From the NCBI GenBank assembly GCA_020740775.1, contig JAHEWK010000005.1, positions 1,178,001-1,242,000 of the forward strand: DNA of 64,000 nt, given 5' to 3'. Of this stretch, positions 34,749 through 45,817 are shown in pieces. This DNA is from Ilyonectria destructans (taxonomy: Eukaryota > Ascomycota > Sordariomycetes > Hypocreales > Nectriaceae). The translations under genes were made by a program, and so were the position numbers. Positions within the stretch are counted from its first letter, which is position 1. Each line of letters opens with the position of its first letter. The notes beneath the pieces are model-generated. The model was not told where the DNA came from. It did no database searches and was given only the letters and a program-made list of their open reading frames with translations.

Positions 34749-37700
34749 ATGCATCTCATCAAGCCCTCATGGCTAAGCCACAGCGGCGAGCAGAAGGACT
34801 TTGAAGTCTACAGCTGCCACGTCTCCCCCGATGGCAAGCGTCTCGCGACCGCTGGCGGCGACGGCCACGTCCGCATCTGGTCCACCGAGTCCATCTACAA
34901 CGCCAACTCGCCCGACTACAACAAGCCGCGACAGCTCTGCCACATGAGCCACCATCTCGGCACAATTCACTCGGTCCGCTTCTCCCCCAACAACCGTTAC
35001 CTGGCCAGTGGCGCCGACGATAAGATCATCTGTGTCTACCACCTCGACAAAGGCCCCCCTGCCGCCACCTTTGGCACCAATGAGCCGCCTCCCGTTGAGA
35101 ATTGGAAGACCTACAAGCGCCTAATTGGCCACGACAACGACATCCAGGATCTCGCCTGGTCATACGACTCCTCCCTCCTCGTCTCCGTTGGCCTCGACTC
35201 CAAGGTCGTTGTCTGGTCCGGCTACACCTTCGAGAAGCTAAAGACTCTCTCTGCGCACCAGAGTCATGTCAAGGGCATCACCTTCGACCCGGCGAACAAG
35301 TTCTTCGCCACGGCTAGCGATGACCGAACCATCAAGATCTTCCGCTTCACCTCCCCGGCACCCAATGCCACCCAGCACGACATGGTCAACAATTTCGTCC
35401 TCGAGACTACCATCAGCTCCCCCTTCAAAAGCTCACCCCTTACCACCTACTTCCGCCGCTGCTCCTGGTCCCCCGACGGAAACCACATAGCTGCCGCCAA
35501 TGCTGTCAATGGCCCCGTCAGCTCCGTCGCTATCATTGAACGAAGCAGGTGGGACAGCGAGATCAACCTGATTGGGCACGAAGCACCCACCGAGGTCTGC
35601 ATGTTCTCTCCCCGACTCTTCCACACCGTGCAGCCAGACAAGGACGACCCCACGAACGGTAGTGGTGGACAGCTCGTTACTGTCATTGCCTCGGCTGGCC
35701 AGGACAAGACACTTAGTATTTGGAACACCAACACCTCCAGGCCGGTTGTCGTTCTCCAGGACTTGGCTGGCAAGTCAATATCTGACTTGGCCTGGACCCC
35801 TGATGGTCAGACCCTGTTTACCGCAAGTCTTGACGGGAGCATTGTGGTCGTCAAGTTCGGAGAAGGAGAGCTAGGATGGGTCGCGCAACCTGAGGAGAAC
35901 GACAAGGCACTGCAAAAGTATGGTGTGTCCCGGAAGGGAATGGGTATTGTTGAGGATGTGGATGGTTTGATGCTGGAGAACCAGAGCAAAGAAGGCGAGT
36001 CGAGGGCCGTCGAGTCGAGGATGGGCGCCCTCATGGGTGATTTTACGGCTGAGTCCACCAAGGAGTCCACACCTGCTACCAATGGCACCAAACCAAGCTC
36101 AACAACAGCTAAGCCTGCTACCAATGGCCAAACGGAGCCCGAGAAGAAGCCAGAAGAGGCCGCGGACAAGACTGCAGAACGCGTCAAGGAGCTCAAATCC
36201 AGAGTCACAGTTGGCAAGGACGGCAAGAAGCGAGTTGCGCCCTTGTTGGTCTCGTCATCTGGAACCGGTCAATCGTCACTGCCTCAGACTCAGTTAGTCG
36301 GGTCGGCCACGACCAAAGCAACCCAGAACGAAGCTCCCCAAACCGTCCTTGACCTCACGAAGCCGTTTGACGGGCTTCCCAGAGGAGGCATTGCATCTAT
36401 GCTGCTCGGCAACAAGAGGCGAATGGCCCCGACCGAAGTTGAGGACGAGGAAGAACCTACGGCAAAGCGAGTTTCCACTGGCCCGACGCCCGTCATCACT
36501 AACGGTGCAGACGGCGCGGAGCCTGCTGCCCTCGTGCCCGTTCAAAACGGCGTGGTGCCGACCCCTGAATTCCTCAGACCGGCGGTCCTGAACCCGTCGA
36601 TTTCCTTCGCTCAGGTCAGGCTCGCTGTCCCCAAGATTCGGTCACACATCCTTCGACCGCTCGAACGTGGTATCCTGCAAGAAGAGAGTTCGCTCGAAGA
36701 GGCGTCCAGGATCTCCGAGAATTTCATTCTGGAAGCCAAGAACGACGTCAACCCGCGTGATCCTTCTCATGTTACCGTCACCAAGAGAGGCTCATTATTG
36801 TGGCAGGAATTTCTGCCTAGAGCTATCATTTTGGTGACAGCCAACAAGAACTTCTGGGCAGTGGCGTGTGAGGACGGATCTGTACACGTCTGGACACCCG
36901 CTGGAAGGAGGCTCCTCAACCCCATGGTTTTGGAAGCACAGCCAGTCATCCTTGAGTGCCGCGAGCATTGGCTTCTTTGCATCACCGCCATGGGCTTGGC
37001 ACATGTCTGGGATCTCAAGACCCAGTCCTCACCTCACCCGCCTGTCTCTCTTGGACCAATCCTCGACGTCGTCACGACCTCGCTGAACCAACACACGGCG
37101 ACCCCGGGACCCGGTGTCACCTCTGCACATCTCAACTCGACTGGGCACGTTGTCGTCACCCTCACCAATGGTGACGGCTACTACTACGCCCGAGAGATGT
37201 ACACCTGGCAGCGACTCAGTGAAGCCTGGTGGGCGGTCGGGTCCCAGTACTGGAACTCCAATGACTCTTCTATATCTGCCTTGCAATCTACCGCTGTGGG
37301 CCCGGTTTCCAAAGAGGGCAAGGACAAGGACTCGACAAAGGTCACCGCTTCCTCTGGCATCATTCCTTTCTTGGAACGCCACACCACCAACGAGTTTCTG
37401 CTTAAGGGCCGGTCGTATGGGTTGCAGCGTATTATCAAGATGCTCGTTCAGCGTAAAGAATCAGAGGGCCTGGAGAGCAGTATTAGCATCGCGCACTTGG
37501 AGAACAGGATCGCAGGAGCCATGCAGTTGGGGTCAACAGAAGAGTTCCGGTTGTATCTCTTCATGTATGCGAAGCGACTGGGAGCCGAGGGAGCAAGGGA
37601 AAAGGTCGAAGAACTGCTCAATAGCCTCATCGGCGGCATCCTTGAAGAAAAGGATGACAAGGTCAAAGACACCGGACGAGGCTGGTACAGCAAGGAAGGA

Positions 37701-37915
37701 GAGCTTTGTGGATGGGATCGAAAGGAACTGCTCAAGGGCGTGGTGATGATTCTCGGTGAGTTTATTCCGACTGATGGTTCGTTACATAATGTACTAACGT
37801 GTGGACAGGAAAATTCCGTGAGTTGCAACGGTTGACACTGCAGTACGCGAGGGTTCTGGACCTGGACCTGGAGGACGGGTCGGTGGATGTGGAGTCGATG
37901 GACGTGGAGGCTTGA
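34749..37915 (+). CDS. hir1: HIR complex subunit HIR1 (HIRA homologue)
   Basis: Histone chaperone subunit for replication-independent H3-H4 deposition and histone gene repression. Two exons, 34749-37755 and 37809-37915, give 1037 aa. The start MHLIKPSWLSH is the conserved HIR1/HIRA N-terminus. About seven WD40 repeats fill residues ~15-375 (GGDGHVRIW, GADDKIICVY, SVGLDSKVVVW, TASDDRTIKIF, SAGQDKTLSIW, TASLDGSIVVV). A Ser/Thr/Pro/Lys-rich linker contains the short HIRA-B-like RVTVGKDGKKRVAPLLVS, the ASF1-binding type segment. The C-terminal HIR domain runs to the end, and the second exon restores ILGKFRELQRL. The intron has a TACTAAC branch point. Confidence 0.96.
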
Positions 37916-39350
37916 GGGTTGTGTCGCAATCCGTGTATCAGTACAAGTACATGTTTGTGGATGGGCAGACTGGGATAGTCTGCCGACAGGATAAGACCGG
38001 CGTTGGGGCATATTTCTTGGGCGATGATCGAGGTGGGGGAGACAGAACTCTTGGCTGTATGCGGGTATAGATAACTGTATGTTTCTGTATTAATGATGGT
38101 TTGTGATGATACATAGCCGTCGACTGTGCTTGTTGGTGAGATGTTGTTCAAGATATGGTGTCTCGGCCAGTCTGGATTTCCATCTGGTTGGACGACATGT
38201 ACGAGTGTTGGCAGAGAGCCGACCAATGGCGGCAAGGCCTAAGGCAGGGCGAAGACGGGCGGACTCCGTCGACTGGCTGCGGGTGCCGTTAATCACAGCT
38301 CACCGTGGTGTTGGCTCAGGTATCACATCCACCTGGAGCCGCAGTGCAACTCGAGCCTCCCTGCGTTTCAACTTCTCTCAAGGCAACCAAGGGGTCAGCA
38401 GACTCGACGACCAGTGCTACTCACCGCCGACTTTGCTTGGTCAACGTGCTTCGCCCTTTATCTATTCCGCCGCGGAGCCGCAGAAGGGGATTGTCCGTTA
38501 CCCAGAAACACTCGCGACGTCTGCCCGCTCCGTCTTGGGCCGCTCGCACTTACGGCGCCGAGGACTGTCGCTTTGCGCTGTGCGTGCGCAGATTTGGCCC
38601 CAGAGGAGGCTTTCATTGTTCTCACCCTCGCTATTATTGACCTCGACAGTGAGGTTGGGCTTTTGTTGCTTCCCAGGGCTCTGAGTCTATTGTCCCGTCG
38701 AAGCTTACTGTCGACTGGCTGAATGAGCCCGCCGACTTGCTATTGTTACCACTGACCTTTCGGGTTCCACTACTGCCCTGCCTCCGTGGGCAGAACACAT
38801 TCTCTCCCTGCTTGCTGCTTGCTGATTCTACGCTATTCTCTCTCAGATTCCGGCGAGTTTTTCTCTCTCTGCGAATCGGCGACGGCTTGGCTCGCCCGTT
38901 GTACACCCGTCTCGCACCTGCCAACGGCTGCCCCCTCCCAAGCCCAGTGCTGCTCCCATTCTCGCGTCCTGAACAATAAGGCTTGACAAAGATTTGCTGG
39001 CCCGCCCTCTTCTCTCACAAGTTTGCCTCCCACACCTCTTATATTTAGATCTTCTACCACTTCTACTTCTGCTCCTTACCTACTTGAACTTCAACTTCAA
39101 CTTCACCTTCAACTCCAACTTCTACTTGAACCACTCTCCTTCTTTGACACATTGTTTCCGGATTCGTTCCACTTCGACTCTTCAACTACAAACAAGTCAC
39201 TTGGTCACTTGGTGCGTGTCGACACAACCGTCTTGCCCTGGCACTGCCCCACGCTCCTTTCACTTCGTTGCTTTCCCAGTCTCTCCTTGAGTTTTGTCTG
39301 CGCTTCACACCCTCCTTCAATTGTCAACCTGATTGGAAACCTTCGGCAGT
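37916..39350. other. Intergenic: HIR1 3' flank and long pyrimidine-rich leader
   Basis: No gene seen. The right part is strongly pyrimidine-rich with a CAACTT-like repeat at about 39085-39133, as is common in fungal leaders upstream of the start codon. Confidence 0.5.
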
Positions 39351-40775
39351 ATGAGATACACGCTGTCCCTCCCGTGGTGGGCTTTGATCAGCTTCTTGCT
39401 CCATCTTCCGGCATTCATCCACGGCATGGGTTTCGATTCCTCCACTGATCCACCTCCTCGCGCAGCCTTGGTTACGCTCGCCCATGACTCCGATCTTCCT
39501 GCCATGCTCGTCTCTATGCGTCAACTTGAGGATCAGTTTATCAGCCAGTACCACTGGATCTTCTTCAGCACTCGCGAGCTCAGCGAAGACTTCAAGCGTC
39601 TGACATCAAACGCCACCAGCGCCACCTGCATCTATGAAGTTATTGCCGACGAACACTGGGGTACTCCGGATTGGGCCAGGCAGGACCCTCTCTACGTACC
39701 TCCTAGCTACGAAACGGACTTTCGCCCTGATCCCGAGGCCCCTGCTGCGGATTCTCGGCAGAGATATCGTTGGAACTCTGGCCTTTTCGCTAGGGAGAAG
39801 CGGTTGAAGGACTATGATTGGTTCTGGAGGGTCGAGCCTGGTGTGAGTTCCTGATGTGCCTAACAGTTGGGGGTCATCCAAGTTCTACCGGTGGCTAACA
39901 GACGTGATTAGTCGCAGTTGACACAAAGCATCGACTTCGACATTTTTCGTTTCATGCGAGACAACGGAATCGAATACGGCTTTCACCGAGATGCCCTCGC
40001 CGAAACGAACTTGCGAGTTCTGTCACCTCGAATCAGGTCCTTCATCGACAAACACCCAGAGCTACTGCACAAAGAAGCAGACGTCTCGTGGTTATTCGAT
40101 AGCCCGAATGCAGAGAGTACTCAGACGGAAGAGGACGAAGAATCATTGGTTCATGAGGGCCCAATAAGGCTCAGGAAGCGGATCAACTAGGAGGGCCGCC
40201 CTGACCTTGCGGGCCACTCGGACACGGATTCTCCTCAGAACGAGAATGAAGATGATGATGAAGAAAGCGATGATATGATTTCCTCGCTGGCCGAGGCTTT
40301 TACGTCTTGGTTAAGTGGCATTTATGAGAGCAGCCTTTACCCGACATTTGAGATTGGATCTCTTGCCTTGTTTCGCAGCCCCAACCACGCCGCTTTCTTT
40401 GATCATCTTGATAGTGCAGGAGCGTTCTACTACCACGCCTCCAAAGACGTGCCGGTGCACACGCTGAGTGCCAGCATGTTTTTACCAAGGCAGAGTGTTT
40501 GGAACTTTAGCAAGAAGGCAGTCAGACATCGAGCTCACCAGGAGCAGCGCCCAAGTCAACCGAAAGAAACTCCCGACTGCGATACCAACGTTCAAAACAG
40601 CGCCCAACCCGAATCGACCAACAACTTCCGGTTTGCGAATAACGCCGAGGAAATCATGGCGACATGGCTGGCGTGTTGGGAGGTGCTGGCTCGTGACCTG
40701 GAGAGGCAGGAATCCCTCCCGGGGTTGATGTCGGGGAACACAGTCATCGATGAGCGCAACTTTTCCCTTGCCTAA
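39351..40775 (+). CDS. Divergent KTR/KRE2 mannosyltransferase (GT15) with in-frame TAG
   Basis: Golgi type II alpha-1,2-mannosyltransferase relative. Exons 39351-39842 and 39912-40775 share frame. An N-terminal signal-anchor (residues ~5-24) is followed by GT15 motifs: SMRQLEDQF, WNSGLFAREKRL, YDWFWRVEPG, IDFDIFRFM, then YPTFEIGSLALFR, whose Glu corresponds to the catalytic one, and HTLSASMFLP. A TAG at 40188-40190 falls in an acidic, poorly conserved insert, and the catalytic part lies after it. The TAG could be the CTAG acceptor of a 42-nt intron whose donor would be the weak GTTCAT at 40149 (437 aa), or a true nonsense codon leaving 256 aa without the catalytic Glu. Otherwise no frameshift. 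Confidence 0.75.
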
Positions 40776-42060
40776 GGAAATCTTCCGCGACGCGTTGTAC
40801 AGAGGCACGATATGATGAGTCAAGATAGCGGTGGGAACAGACCAGGTCGATGACGATGAATGATTGCAGGTCTGGTGTGTTTACTAGAAGCAATTAAGTG
40901 TGACGTCTCGCAGGTCGAGCGGCACCAAATAGAAGATTGCCAAATTTACGGATGTTGAATGCAGCGGTGAAGAGACAGTGTGCGTGACTGCGTGATGTCC
41001 CACGAGTTTGGGAACTTTGCAGGTTGAGTGAGAAGATGTTGTCAACTGTCGCACGAGACGCCGGCATGAACAAGCCGGCGTTACGTGCGTGTCGGCATGA
41101 AGACGTTACAGACGGATGGCCGGAATGGCGGCTACGTGGCTCCGTGCCTTGCAGTCCATGCAGACCTACGTCACCGCGTTGGACGCGGCTGTCTGGGAGG
41201 TAGAGACGGCTTGCCGGATGACGCCATACAACACAGTGGTGACTGGGCGCGGCTGGTGGAACAATGATATGCGAGATGGCGATGGCGATGACAGGGGATG
41301 CCCCTCGTTGTGGTTCAGCAATAGGTCGTGAACGCAAGGCGGATTGAAACGGGATGTGAAATGGCGTAACCCTAGGCTGGTGATCCTTTTGATAAGGGTG
41401 CTGGAGGAAGGGGATGTTTGGCACGCGGTGGTTTGGTGGACTTTGTGTATGTGTATCATGGACAAGCGGTCTCATGCCTCGTGCTTGTTGAAGGCAGCAA
41501 GACGGCACAGGGGGGCATGATGCCTTGTCGCACAAATTGAGCTTCGGTTTCCACAAACTTCTGTTGGACTAAGAGATATGAATTGTCATTACACGACTGT
41601 ACGAAGTAGACAGCTGGCAATACATCTAGGACGTCATTTCCACCGCCTTAACTCTCATATAGAAGCAGATACACTTATCTCCCTGGTAATCTTATAATAT
41701 AGCCCTGAGGTGTATAAAACCCTTCCGGCATATTTAAATTCAGGTTATTAATCTGTGTTATATTATCTGGTAATCTAAAGCTAACTTAAGGTATAGAATA
41801 CCCAACTGGGTAATAGAAAAGCTAGATATTAGAAAAGCTAGATATTAGAAAGGCTAGATATGAGAAAAGCTAGATATTAGAAAAGCTAGATATTAGAAAA
41901 GGCACCACGCCTGTAGGATAAAAGCTAGCGACAGCTCGCACTAGAAAGCGGTGTATGATTCTGCCGGGCTTCTTCAGACGTCCGTTACGAAATTTAGCAC
42001 CGCCTCCCTTGCCTTCTTTCGCGCAACCAACACAAACACCAACATCATCGCCCTCGCACC
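40776..42060. other. Intergenic with AT-rich island and 16-bp satellite
   Basis: No gene seen. From about 41640 to 41935 the sequence turns AT-rich and contains the 16-bp tandem array. Confidence 0.55.
41814..41903. repeat. 16-bp AT-rich tandem array, five units plus partial
   Basis: Units start at 41814, 41830, 41846, 41862 and 41878, with a partial sixth at 41894. The consensus is TAGAAAAGCTAGATAT with one mismatch in units three and four. The core AGCT is palindromic. Confidence 0.92.
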
Positions 42061-43382
42061 ATGGACCAGCAGATCCTCACAGCGGCTTCCGCCTACGTGC
42101 GCGACTATGTCAACGAGCCAAAGAGGCTGGATGCTCTGCTCAAACTCTTGAAGGCGCGCCCAGAGGTCGAAGCAGTCGTGTCGTTGGTACCTCTCGATGA
42201 GCACGAGGCGCGACTCGACGCCATCATCGGCATCAGAGACGAGCACAGAAAGATCCGCCAGATCCCAACCTTCGAGTTTACACGTGTCCAGTTCTTCTAC
42301 CTAATCAGGATGTCAGTGGCCGATCTGCAGAGCATCGTGCCCTTCGTCAGGCATTACACTGCCTGGTTCCTAGATTTGTGTACCTTAACCGACTACTGTG
42401 AGTAGCACTAACTCTTCCTATATACAACCATTACACTCAGCTGACAACAAAGCAAGTCCTTCTGAAACCGCCCCATGTGTCCCAGCTCACCCACAGCGGC
42501 ACCGCTACCCAGACTCCCAAGACCGCGCCTCGGAACAACAGCGAGAAGACCAAATGCCTCGACTTCGACAACAGAGTCTGCATTGTGACTGGGGCTCCCG
42601 ATCCCCATGTTTGCCACATAATTCCATTTGCTTGGAATAAGACGACCAACCACGTGCAGAAGGCGCAGCAATTGACGCCAGTTATAGCCAACCATCTCAG
42701 CCTCCTCAACGATTCCCATACCAGTCATCTAATGGCGAAACTCTGTGAACAACGAGGTTCTGATGAGGTTTGGAATATGTTGTGTCTGAACCCAACCCTT
42801 CATGACTGGTGGGGACGAGCCTATTTTGGCTTCAAGTATCTCGGAGCGTCCCCAATCCCAGGACAGGACAACACATCATCAATCAAGCTCCAAATTGTTT
42901 GGATGCCTCGACATGTCAATAACGGCGAATCTCTGAAGACAATCAAGCTCGAGGAGCAACGGTATCCTCATACACGGTTTTCAGAAACCTTGACACACTA
43001 CCACGGATGGGGTTCTGCCTCTTGTCCAGTTTCTAACTGCAGCACGTGTGCCCATGTCAAGAGGGTCATGGACCAGGACGTTCAAACAAGCCATCCAGTA
43101 CTTACAGGCTCAATCTTTCGAGTCACCCGAGATACAGAGCATGTGGAACTGTTTAAGCGCGTGATTGATATTCAGTGGGCCATCATCTGCGCTGCCTCCC
43201 TCTCTGGTCGCGCACAAGATGTGGAATTACATCTGGATCAAGATGAGGATGAACAAGGTCAAGAAGCGAGCTTGGGTGGCGAGGAAATCCTGGACTGGGT
43301 GGAAGGTAACGAGGAAATCCTGGACTGGGCGCAAAATGTCAAGTCAGGCCGGAAACAGGAGCACAAAGAGTCGACATCCTAG
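42061..43382 (+). CDS. HNH_2-type nuclease-like protein
   Basis: Exons 42061-42397 and 42457-43382 give 420 aa. The donor GTGAGT is strong; the only in-frame acceptor is a CAAG, which yields DYFLLKPPHVSQLTHSG at the junction. Residues ~150-185 carry the fungal HNH_2 pattern: CLDFDNRVCIVTG, then VCHIIPFAWN, with His/Asn expected for metal-dependent DNA cleavage. The N-terminal ~110 residues are an alpha-helical region I do not recognise. The C-terminus has a duplicated EEILDW unit and an acidic stretch. The terminal TAG at 43380 is followed by 83 further in-frame sense codons. Fungal HNH_2 proteins are abundant and mostly uncharacterised, so nuclease activity is inferred from the motif alone. 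Confidence 0.72.
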
Positions 43383-43634
43383 GACAAGGCCGCTCCAAGT
43401 GCTCTGACACCTTTACAGCCACGCGAAAACCGTCCACCTTCCGGTGCCTCTTCTAAGAAAGACTCCAAATCGCCAAGCGCATTAACATCCAAGATTCCGG
43501 TATCGACTCGGACTACAATACGTACAGCCCAGAAGACGCAGACCGGCACTCAAGCCGGCACCCAGGCCAGCACTCAGGTCGCAATACGTCGTCGAGTTAA
43601 GCAGACTGAGAACAGCCCTCCAACACACAGCTAG
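43383..43634 (+). other. In-frame continuation after the HNH-gene TAG
   Basis: The frame of the HNH-type protein continues for 83 codons to the next TAG at 43632. It encodes a Ser/Thr/Gln/Lys-rich tail with GTQA-type repeats near the end. The TAG at 43380 reads ATCCTAG|G, a good 3' splice site. A phase-0 GTCAAG at 43338 could be its donor (45-nt intron). If spliced the protein would have about 488 aa. Confidence 0.45.
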
Positions 43635-45817
43635 ACTTGAGAGTTGGTAAGGCAGGCAAGAGCATTGGGCACTATCGGCAACTGTAAGTTTATTTGCATA
43701 AGTTACACAACACTTCTAACCGAAAACAGGCCAATATTGCTGGTGGGGAAGATACAGCATGGGTGCCCCATACTTTGGTGCCTACTTCGCATCAAGAGGA
43801 GCGCCGAGGACCGGGATGGACCGTCAAGGGTTGGCAATGTGACCCGCCATGTGCATCGCAGCTAATGTACCTTTGCAGGAGAGAGGGCATTCAGGAAACG
43901 GCCATACATATCTTCCGTTTAAGTGCAGCAGTTAGCATTTAACAGAGCTGTCAGTGTATCGGCGTGTCAGTTGTGTCGTTTCCCATGCAGGCAGGGTCAG
44001 CCCTGCGTCGTAATGGCGCAAGACGCCAAAAAAAGATATTATTACGGTACTGACTCAGCGGGACAGCCCACCCATATGTAGCGTTCAGCAGCTCCAATGT
44101 GGCTGAGGAGCTGGTTGACGCTCTACTGGCCACGACAACCATCTGGCTGGAGCCTGGGCAGCTGGACGGAACTGGATTGGACATCAGGGGGCGGGGAGTT
44201 TGTTGTTTGTTTCGATCTCAGGGGGGCGCTCGCTCATGTCTCTCCTGTGTCTCCCTCCCACGCCTCTCCAGCTCGCTAATATCGAGTAAATGAATGCCGT
44301 ATTTATTCTTAGCCACCTATTGACGCCTCTGGAGGCTAGGGCTGGGCTAGATCGGTCACAACTCTGCCGCAGATTTTTTTCATTCCGTCCAGCGCGCGGG
44401 CGGGAAGCCTCCTTGGCGAGTGTGAGAGCCGACAGGGCGGCCGGCTTCCAGCTCGGGCGGCGGAGGAAAAGCCAAGACAGGGGTCACAAAAGGCTGGACA
44501 GGGGGGACGCTTGTGCTCCACCCCTGGCGGCCCTGAAAAGAAGGGACCTGCAAAAGGAGGGTTGCGAATGGGAGGGCTTGGTTTGATGATTTGGTCCTCC
44601 ACCTTTTCTGACGCTGGATGTCTGGAAATGTCGAGGGTTGCCTGAAAAGGGTTGACACTACCTAAGTTAGCTAGGATAACGACTCCCCAACAAAGAGACA
44701 ATGTTGATTGATACCCGATTCACCAGCCGCTCTCCAGGCCAATCTCAGGTACCCAGAAACGGAGTCCAACGTGTGCCCTGCGTCGGCCTGCACTGTAGGG
44801 ACCGCATAAGGCCCTAAAACAAAAAGTCGGGGAAGGTTAACTTGCCGGGTCCTGCCCCTGCCCAGCCCGCGTGCCGCCACCACCCATTCGAGGTACCTTC
44901 CTTAGTCTACTACCTTAGCACATACCTTTGTGGGCACCCACGGAGCACCTGCCTCCACCTCCACCATGGGCCACGACCGAAAAAGACCAAGGCCAAACCA
45001 CATGCGACCGACAGACCGACCGCCTCGCGCGTGCCTTGCCCTGTCCTCGACCCTTTGCCCCGTCTTCTGCTACCTGACGGAGTGCATTCGAGTACCCTGG
45101 CCCTTTTTCGCCTTTAACTGCTTGTGCAACAGGGCTATTGACTGGCTACTGGGTTTGCTGCCCCGGCTTGCTAGTTGCATTCGCATCTGCGCTCGCATTG
45201 CTCCTTCAATCTTTCCCTCCTGCCGCGTTCCCTCTTCGAGGTTGCTCCTCCCCTCCTTTGACGCCTCCTTCTACGCCTCCTTCTGACTTCTCCTCTTCAC
45301 CTGCTTCTTCACCTCCAACCTCGGCCTCGCTTCTCCTCACTCCTTCATTCCCGTTTTTCTCCCAACTTCCTTCCCTCCTTCTCTGGTCCGAATTCGCATT
45401 ATCATCACCGTTAACTTCGACCGACGACGAGCAGACCCGCCCGAAAATCAAGCTCCGGAGAGGACTGGGAAAGACAGCTCTTCGGGCTCCCGAGCCGTAG
45501 CAGCACTGCCCAGTTGCGATTGCGGAGGATCCCTAACTAGTGCGAAGAAAGGGATAGCTATTAATTCTTCATTCGCGACGCTTCCCCATATTTTCGACGT
45601 TCCCGCACGACTCCCGATCGCCCTCGGCGGACATTGCGACTGCGACGCAAACCTCGACAAACCTTCCCCCAGGCCGGTCGCATCCGCAGTCGACATTGCA
45701 GTCGCAGGCGCAGGCACATTGCTTTGCTCGATCTGACTCAAACAATCGGTCAATATAATACCAAATCGCTCTCCACCGACCGCGCCCGCACCAACTGCGT
45801 CGTGAGTCGTGTGCGTC
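43635..45817. other. Intergenic 2.2 kb
   Basis: No gene seen. From about 45190 to 45400 the plus strand is pyrimidine-rich (CTCC/TTCT tracts), consistent with the promoter and leader of the transporter that follows. Confidence 0.5.

Noticed and set aside
44290..44586. 98-codon Arg-rich frame
   Set aside because: Composition fits translated intergenic GC-rich DNA; no supporting splice or start context.
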